Below the pieces are notes generated by a model. That model ran no database searches. It was given only the letters and a program-made list of their open reading frames with translations, and had not been told where the DNA came from. Below, in pieces: positions 5,846 through 8,398 of a stretch of 8,398 nt of DNA. Source of the DNA: Alphaproteobacteria bacterium (lineage in GTDB: Bacteria > Pseudomonadota > Alphaproteobacteria > Micavibrionales > Micavibrionaceae); the NCBI GenBank assembly GCA_030427765.1, contig JAUICS010000043.1, forward strand, positions 1-8,398, read 5' to 3'. Position numbers and translations under genes: made by a program. Positions within the stretch are counted from its first letter, which is position 1. Every line of letters starts with the position of its first letter.

Positions 5846-6607
5846 CTAGTGAATAGTCAGCATATTTTCCTGCGCCACATCGGGCACGTCTGTAAATACG
5901 CCCGATACGCCGGCCGATTGTAACCTGCGCAGTAAGTCCGCATCATTGATCGTATACGCCAGAACCGGCAGTCCGGTTTCAAACACACGCCGTAAGGCAT
6001 CATCGGTAATGGTCTCACCATTCACGACAATAAGGGAAATACCCAAATGCTCAATCGCCGTATCAAGATCATGCGGCCAGTTCTCAGGCCAATCACCGGG
6101 TAAACATAGTCCGCGTGTCCATTCCGGTGCCATATCCTGCGCAACCTCTAACGCGACCAGATCAAAGCTGGATATTATTATACGGTCGTGTTGGTCCCAT
6201 ACACGGGATAATGTATCGAGAACGGCCTCCGCCGTTTCCTTGGCGCGTCCCGGACAGGGCTTAATTTCGACATTGATACCCAGATCACGTTCAATAATCA
6301 CATCGATAACGTCTTCTAGGGATGGAATGCGCGTGCCGGTAAAACTGTCAGCGAACCAGCTTCCGGCCTCTAACTGCTGAAGCTCATCCCACGTTTTATC
6401 AGCCACCGGCCCGTTCCCGTTTGTTGTACGGTCCAGCACATCATCATGAAAAACAATTGGAATAAAATCTTTTGAAATTTTGGCATCGAATTCGACCCAT
6501 TCAACACCCATATCGGCGGCGGTGTGAAACGCCTCCAACGTATTTTCGGGCGCGTACCCTGCCGCGCCACGATGTCCGAATATTTTTGGAATAAGCTTTA
6601 GAACCAT
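5846..6607 (-). CDS. ugpQ: Cytosolic glycerophosphodiester phosphodiesterase
   Basis: Hydrolyses glycerophosphodiesters, from phospholipid head-groups, to glycerol-3-phosphate and the free alcohol. It is a TIM-barrel enzyme of the GDPD family; the 253 aa are close to E. coli UgpQ (about 247). Key residues are all present: catalytic H12-R13 in GHRGAAGYAPENT, metal ligands E39 and D41 (WVEFDAK), second catalytic H54 (VFHDD), and E114 with K116 (NVEIK). No signal peptide is present, which points to the cytosolic UgpQ type rather than periplasmic GlpQ. No ugp transport genes are in the window. The ATG at 6607 places HRG at the usual distance from the N-terminus. It has no Shine-Dalgarno, and a promoter -10 box lies 7 nt upstream, so the mRNA may be leaderless. 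Confidence 0.93.
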   Translation of the reverse strand: MVLKLIPKIFGHRGAAGYAPENTLEAFHTAADMGVEWVEFDAKISKDFIPIVFHDDVLDRTTNGNGPVADKTWDELQQLEAGSWFADSFTGTRIPSLEDVIDVIIERDLGINVEIKPCPGRAKETAEAVLDTLSRVWDQHDRIIISSFDLVALEVAQDMAPEWTRGLCLPGDWPENWPHDLDTAIEHLGISLIVVNGETITDDALRRVFETGLPVLAYTINDADLLRRLQSAGVSGVFTDVPDVAQENMLTIH

Positions 6608-6624
6608 ATTATCGATTCTAAAGC
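6595..6624. repeat. 9-bp palindrome over the gdpD start codon and -10 box
   Basis: GCTTTAGAA (6595-6603) is the exact reverse complement of TTCTAAAGC (6616-6624) around a 12-nt centre. Four more base pairs (ATAA/TTAT) extend it if one G (6625) is bulged. The start codon of the phosphodiesterase gene (6605-6607) lies in the centre and the -10 box in one arm. It could be a repressor operator or an RNA hairpin presenting the start codon. Confidence 0.6.
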
Positions 6625-6642
6625 GTTATCAGATATTGTCTA
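6615..6642 (-). promoter_or_regulatory. Promoter of the phosphodiesterase gene, predicted leaderless
   Basis: On the minus strand TAGACA (6637-6642) and TAGAAT (6615-6620) each match the sigma-70 consensus at 5 of 6 bases, with a 16-nt spacer. Seven bases then lead to the A of the ATG at 6607, exactly where transcription would begin. The absence of a Shine-Dalgarno in front of the gene agrees with a leaderless transcript. Confidence 0.55.
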
Positions 6643-6655
6643 GCCGTAAACTAAA

Positions 6656-6808
6656 TCAACCGCCTGGGCTGTAGTCTACGGACGCTGCAGGTGGTGGTGC
6701 AATTCCAACTGTTTGCTCAGCTGCACGCGAAATTTCACTCACCGGGCCACTGTACGCTACCTCTTGTCCATCCAATGTCGCATATGCTTGTGCTGTTGCT
6801 AATCCCAT
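6656..6808 (-). CDS. Unrecognised 50-aa small protein ending in Gly-Gly
   Basis: ATG-to-TGA frame of 50 residues. The start at 6808 is strongly supported: AGAAGGA (6817-6823) lies at an ideal 8-nt spacing, while an in-frame ATG at 6817 overlaps that site. The chain has an Ala-rich N-terminus (MGLATAQAYATLDG), a short helix-prone middle (SEISRAAEQTV), then a Pro/Ala-rich tail (APPPAAS) ending in YSPGG. There is no cysteine, membrane segment or signal peptide. The gene follows the 123-aa minus-strand gene by 86 nt and lies 48 nt upstream of the phosphodiesterase start. No family is recognised. The Gly-Gly end recalls small modifiers and cleaved peptides but proves nothing. Confidence 0.55.
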   Translation of the reverse strand: MGLATAQAYATLDGQEVAYSGPVSEISRAAEQTVGIAPPPAASVDYSPGG

Positions 6809-6847
6809 GAAACACATCCTTCTCTTATTACTTTGTATATTTATAAT

Positions 6848-6859
6848 ACTAAATTTAGT
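6848..6859. repeat. 12-bp perfect palindrome upstream of the 50-aa gene
   Basis: ACTAAATTTAGT is self-complementary and lies 39 nt before the start of the 50-aa minus-strand gene, next to TATTAT (6842-6847 read on the minus strand), a 5/6 -10 box. It could be an operator; the AT-rich setting makes chance possible. Confidence 0.3.
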
Positions 6860-6894
6860 TATACGGATGCAAATTTAAGAAAAGGTTAATTTTA

Positions 6895-7266
6895 TCAATC
6901 TGTTCGTAAGATTATTGGGTAATTACTACCATCAATGTATTTCTTTGTACCCGGTTCAATAAGCACGACATGAACTTGGTAAGCATTTTGAATATATTTA
7001 GAATATTCCTTTGTCAGCTGCGCCCCAAGATCACGTTGTTGGCCGTTTTCAAGAATAATAGTCATACAGAAATCATTCAGACCAAATTCTATCCAGCCTA
7101 CCTTCTCCTCCAGCGGAGTGGTATGCAGCAAAAAAATCTGGCATGACTTCGTAATAACCAATTCAAAATCAATGGAATTACCATTCTCATCCTTTACAAC
7201 AGGATGCGTTTGTCCTTGATAGGCACGGTCCTCATCACTTACTGTATATGTCTGATTATCATCCAT
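6895..7266 (-). CDS. Hypothetical 123-aa soluble protein
   Basis: Acidic, apparently cytosolic protein with no signal peptide or membrane segment. The first 35 residues are polar (MDDNQTYTVSDEDRAYQG), followed by alternating hydrophobic stretches that suggest beta strands: FELVITKSCQIFLLHTT (about 34-50), GWIEFGLNDFCMTIILENG (about 57-75), and VHVVLIEPG near 98-106. A helix is likely between them (LTKEYSKYIQ). Cysteines occur near positions 42 and 67. I recognise no family. The start at 7266 has no strong Shine-Dalgarno; TAGAAT with a poor -35 lies upstream on the minus strand (about 7299-7304). It is divergent from the membrane-protein gene at 7497 and may be co-transcribed with the 50-aa gene behind it. 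Confidence 0.7.
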   Translation of the reverse strand: MDDNQTYTVSDEDRAYQGQTHPVVKDENGNSIDFELVITKSCQIFLLHTTPLEEKVGWIEFGLNDFCMTIILENGQQRDLGAQLTKEYSKYIQNAYQVHVVLIEPGTKKYIDGSNYPIILRTD

Positions 7267-7415
7267 GAACGTAAAACTGGCTTCAAAAATAAAGAAAAAA
7301 TCATTCTAACTTAGAAAAGTGTAACGTATAAACCTGTTTTTTGTCATCCCGAATGTTAATTCACCTGCTCAGGCTATAAATCACACACTCAAAATATTAA
7401 TTTTACATATTATTA

Positions 7416-7442
7416 TTGACAGGCATTATAAATTCTGATAAT
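7416..7442 (+). promoter_or_regulatory. Promoter for the 123-aa membrane protein
   Basis: TTGACA (7416-7421) is a perfect -35 box. GATAAT (7437-7442, spacer 15) or AATAAT (7440-7445, spacer 18) can serve as -10, each 5 of 6. The leader would be about 45 nt and ends in AAGGAG (7484-7489), 7 nt before the ATG. The 230-nt divergent region 7267-7496 around it is very AT-rich and holds nothing else I can name. Confidence 0.65.
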
Positions 7443-7496
7443 AATTATGGAAATAATTAATAAAAAATTAAACGAATATGTGTAAGGAGTTGAACA

Positions 7497-7868
7497 ATGG
7501 GATTTTTTATACCGGCTTTGGTCGTTTTGTGTCTTGGTGGAACCGCATATGCCGGATACGATATGTATACGGCGGCACAAGAGGGCATCACGGAGCTTTT
7601 CAATTTTGCCAAGGACAATGTTTTTCGGGGGCTAATCGCCGGTATCGCAATCGGCCCTTTTTTAAACACATTCAAAAATGATTTTGTGCAAACGGGTCTT
7701 CCATTCCTTGCCGTGGCGGGGGGATTATGTCTGGCATTATCCGGCACGGACCCTTTAGTGGGTTATAATCTGGCAATCGGGGGAGTCTACGCACTTCTCG
7801 GCGCAAAATTCACAAAATGGCTGTTTAAGGATAATGACTCTGCGCCGGCCGCACCCCAACCGGCATAA
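7497..7868 (+). CDS. Small multi-pass membrane protein, unknown function
   Basis: 123-aa inner-membrane protein. Predicted hydrophobic segments lie near residues 2-20 (which could be a cleaved signal ending AYA), 42-57 (LIAGIAIGPF), 67-83 (LPFLAVAGGLCLAL) and 86-103 (GYNLAIGGVYALLGA). Between the first two is a polar, possibly amphipathic helix (about 22-41). The last 14 residues form an Asp/Ala/Pro-rich tail (DNDSAPAAPQPA). Glycines are spaced through every membrane segment, which suits tight helix packing. The start is secure: AAGGAG sits 7 nt upstream and a good promoter lies before it. Its stop is only 12 nt from the stop of the convergent 138-aa gene. I recognise no family; holin-like or pilus/conjugation-type small membrane proteins are possible but unsupported. 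Confidence 0.82.
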   Translation: MGFFIPALVVLCLGGTAYAGYDMYTAAQEGITELFNFAKDNVFRGLIAGIAIGPFLNTFKNDFVQTGLPFLAVAGGLCLALSGTDPLVGYNLAIGGVYALLGAKFTKWLFKDNDSAPAAPQPA

Positions 7869-7880
7869 TCATAAGAATAT

Positions 7881-8297
7881 TTATCTTGTAAACCCAAGGA
7901 ACTGACGCGTTTCCTGCGTCAGTTGTTCGGACAAACCGAACGTTGCAAAATCGACAAGTGGATTAACGATATCATTCGCACGGCGATATGCATCGGCCAG
8001 CGATTCACGAATCGATGTATCCTCATCTCCGGATAATAAATAACTGGCACCGCCCCATACTGCCGGTGCGATAGATGTAAACGAACCAATTGATGCAAAA
8101 GCTGCTAAAAAATTCATTGTAAAGCCGGCCATGGTAAAACCACCGCCGGTAACGGCATCAGCTCCCGCGTACAATAATCCGCCAATGATTGGGAATAATG
8201 TTCCTTTTATAACGCTTTCGACTGTGAAAATAGATGTGAGGTCCGATCCAATATCAGCAACAAGCTCTTCCGTATCTGCAACCACATCTGTTGTCAT
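7881..8297 (-). CDS. Small Gly-rich membrane protein, unknown function
   Basis: 138-aa protein. Residues 1-25 are acidic and amphipathic (TEELVADIGSDLTSIF). Two hydrophobic regions follow, about 30-50 (FPIIGGLLYAGADAV) and about 58-88, which could be one long or two short helices. A polar, helical C-terminal third (about 92-138, SIRESLADAYRRANDI onward) ends in RQFLGFTR. Gly and Ala dominate the membrane region. No family is recognised. The start at 8297 lies 7 nt after the stop of an upstream short ORF on the same strand, with AGGA 16 nt away as the only Shine-Dalgarno, so translational coupling is likely. Its 3' end carries a 9-bp hairpin (7900-7924) that may also stop transcription from the convergent gene. 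Confidence 0.75.
   Translation of the reverse strand: MTTDVVADTEELVADIGSDLTSIFTVESVIKGTLFPIIGGLLYAGADAVTGGGFTMAGFTMNFLAAFASIGSFTSIAPAVWGGASYLLSGDEDTSIRESLADAYRRANDIVNPLVDFATFGLSEQLTQETRQFLGFTR
7900..7924. terminator. 9-bp hairpin in the 3' coding end, possible terminator for the convergent gene
   Basis: AACTGACGC (7900-7908) pairs perfectly with GCGTCAGTT (7916-7924) around a 7-nt loop. It begins 32 nt after the + strand membrane-protein stop at 7868, where a terminator is expected, but it lies inside the coding end of the minus-strand gene. A U-tract is nearly absent on either strand, so termination would be weak. Confidence 0.4.
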
Positions 8298-8304
8298 GAT
8301 AATA

Positions 8305-8398
8305 CTAAGCTAATCCTAGATTTGTTGTCAGTTGAGTCCCTAGCTCGCTGACAACGTTGCCAGTACCTTCAGGTATAAACCCATTAATAAATTCCATG
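8305..8398 (-). CDS. Short or partial ORF at the window edge, upstream of the 138-aa gene
   Basis: The frame ends with TAG at 8305-8307 and is open to the window edge. An ATG at 8397 would give 30 residues (MEFINGFIPEGTG, then NVVSELGTQLTTNLGLA), but the gene may begin beyond the window, so it is treated as partial at its 5' end. Its segment VVSELGTQLTT resembles LVADIGSDLTS near residues 13-22 of the following 138-aa protein, suggesting related N- or C-terminal motifs in tandem genes. The 7-nt gap to the next start supports co-translation. The alternative is a leader peptide or an untranslated leader. A hairpin lies inside it. Confidence 0.35.
   Translation of the reverse strand, partial: MEFINGFIPEGTGNVVSELGTQLTTNLGLA
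8324..8355. repeat. 8-bp hairpin in the leader of the 138-aa gene
   Basis: GTTGTCAG (8324-8331) pairs perfectly with CTGACAAC (8348-8355); GAG/CTC (8334-8336 with 8344-8346) can add three more pairs. TGTTGTCA occurs again directly at 8289-8296, over the start of the 138-aa gene. It may be an mRNA hairpin or part of a repeated binding site. Confidence 0.4.

Noticed and set aside
7342..7353. TGTCATCCCGAA, resembling the start of the dispersed palindrome class
   Set aside because: Only one short arm is present and no matching inverted arm follows within about 100 nt.

Overview
The window looks like a chromosomal segment of a moderately AT-rich alphaproteobacterium. This rests on the rplM-rpsI pair, whose S9 has an N-terminal extension and a conserved body of the alphaproteobacterial type, and on a TTAACCAT sequence resembling the CtrA box of that class. 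Genus cannot be read from the sequence. I see no rRNA, tRNA, transposase or CRISPR array.

The left half (1-5446) is conserved core genes, all on the + strand. A perfect 17-bp inverted repeat (1-57) precedes an RsmC-type 16S rRNA guanine-N2 methyltransferase (107-1120). After a 365-nt gap without a firm gene come a one-polypeptide ABC exporter (1486-3258) and, 10 nt later, cutA (3269-3586), which carries an 11-bp hairpin just inside its reading frame. A near-consensus sigma-70 promoter and a structured leader introduce rplM-rpsI (3752-4728), closed by a clear intrinsic terminator. A REP/MITE-like imperfect palindrome (4827-4898) lies between that terminator and a gamma-class carbonic anhydrase homologue (4925-5446).

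The middle (5447-6607) holds two minus-strand genes: a small secreted Met/Lys-rich protein, and a cytosolic glycerophosphodiester phosphodiesterase. The second has a -10 box exactly 7 nt from its ATG, which suggests a leaderless mRNA, and a 9-bp palindrome covering both the -10 box and the start codon.

The right part (6656-8398) is an accessory-like block of small genes I do not recognise. It contains a 50-aa minus-strand protein ending in Gly-Gly, a 123-aa soluble protein, a divergent 123-aa multi-pass membrane protein behind a good promoter, and a convergent 138-aa Gly-rich membrane protein. A short ORF that runs to the window edge lies 7 nt upstream of the last of these and resembles its N-terminus. 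This block is the best place to look for an undescribed system, although nothing in it can be assigned a function by reading.

Functionally, the left half combines translation (rRNA methylation, L13, S9) with household metabolism and transport (ABC exporter, CutA, carbonic anhydrase). The GDPD would salvage glycerol-3-phosphate from phospholipid head-groups. No single pathway links all the genes.
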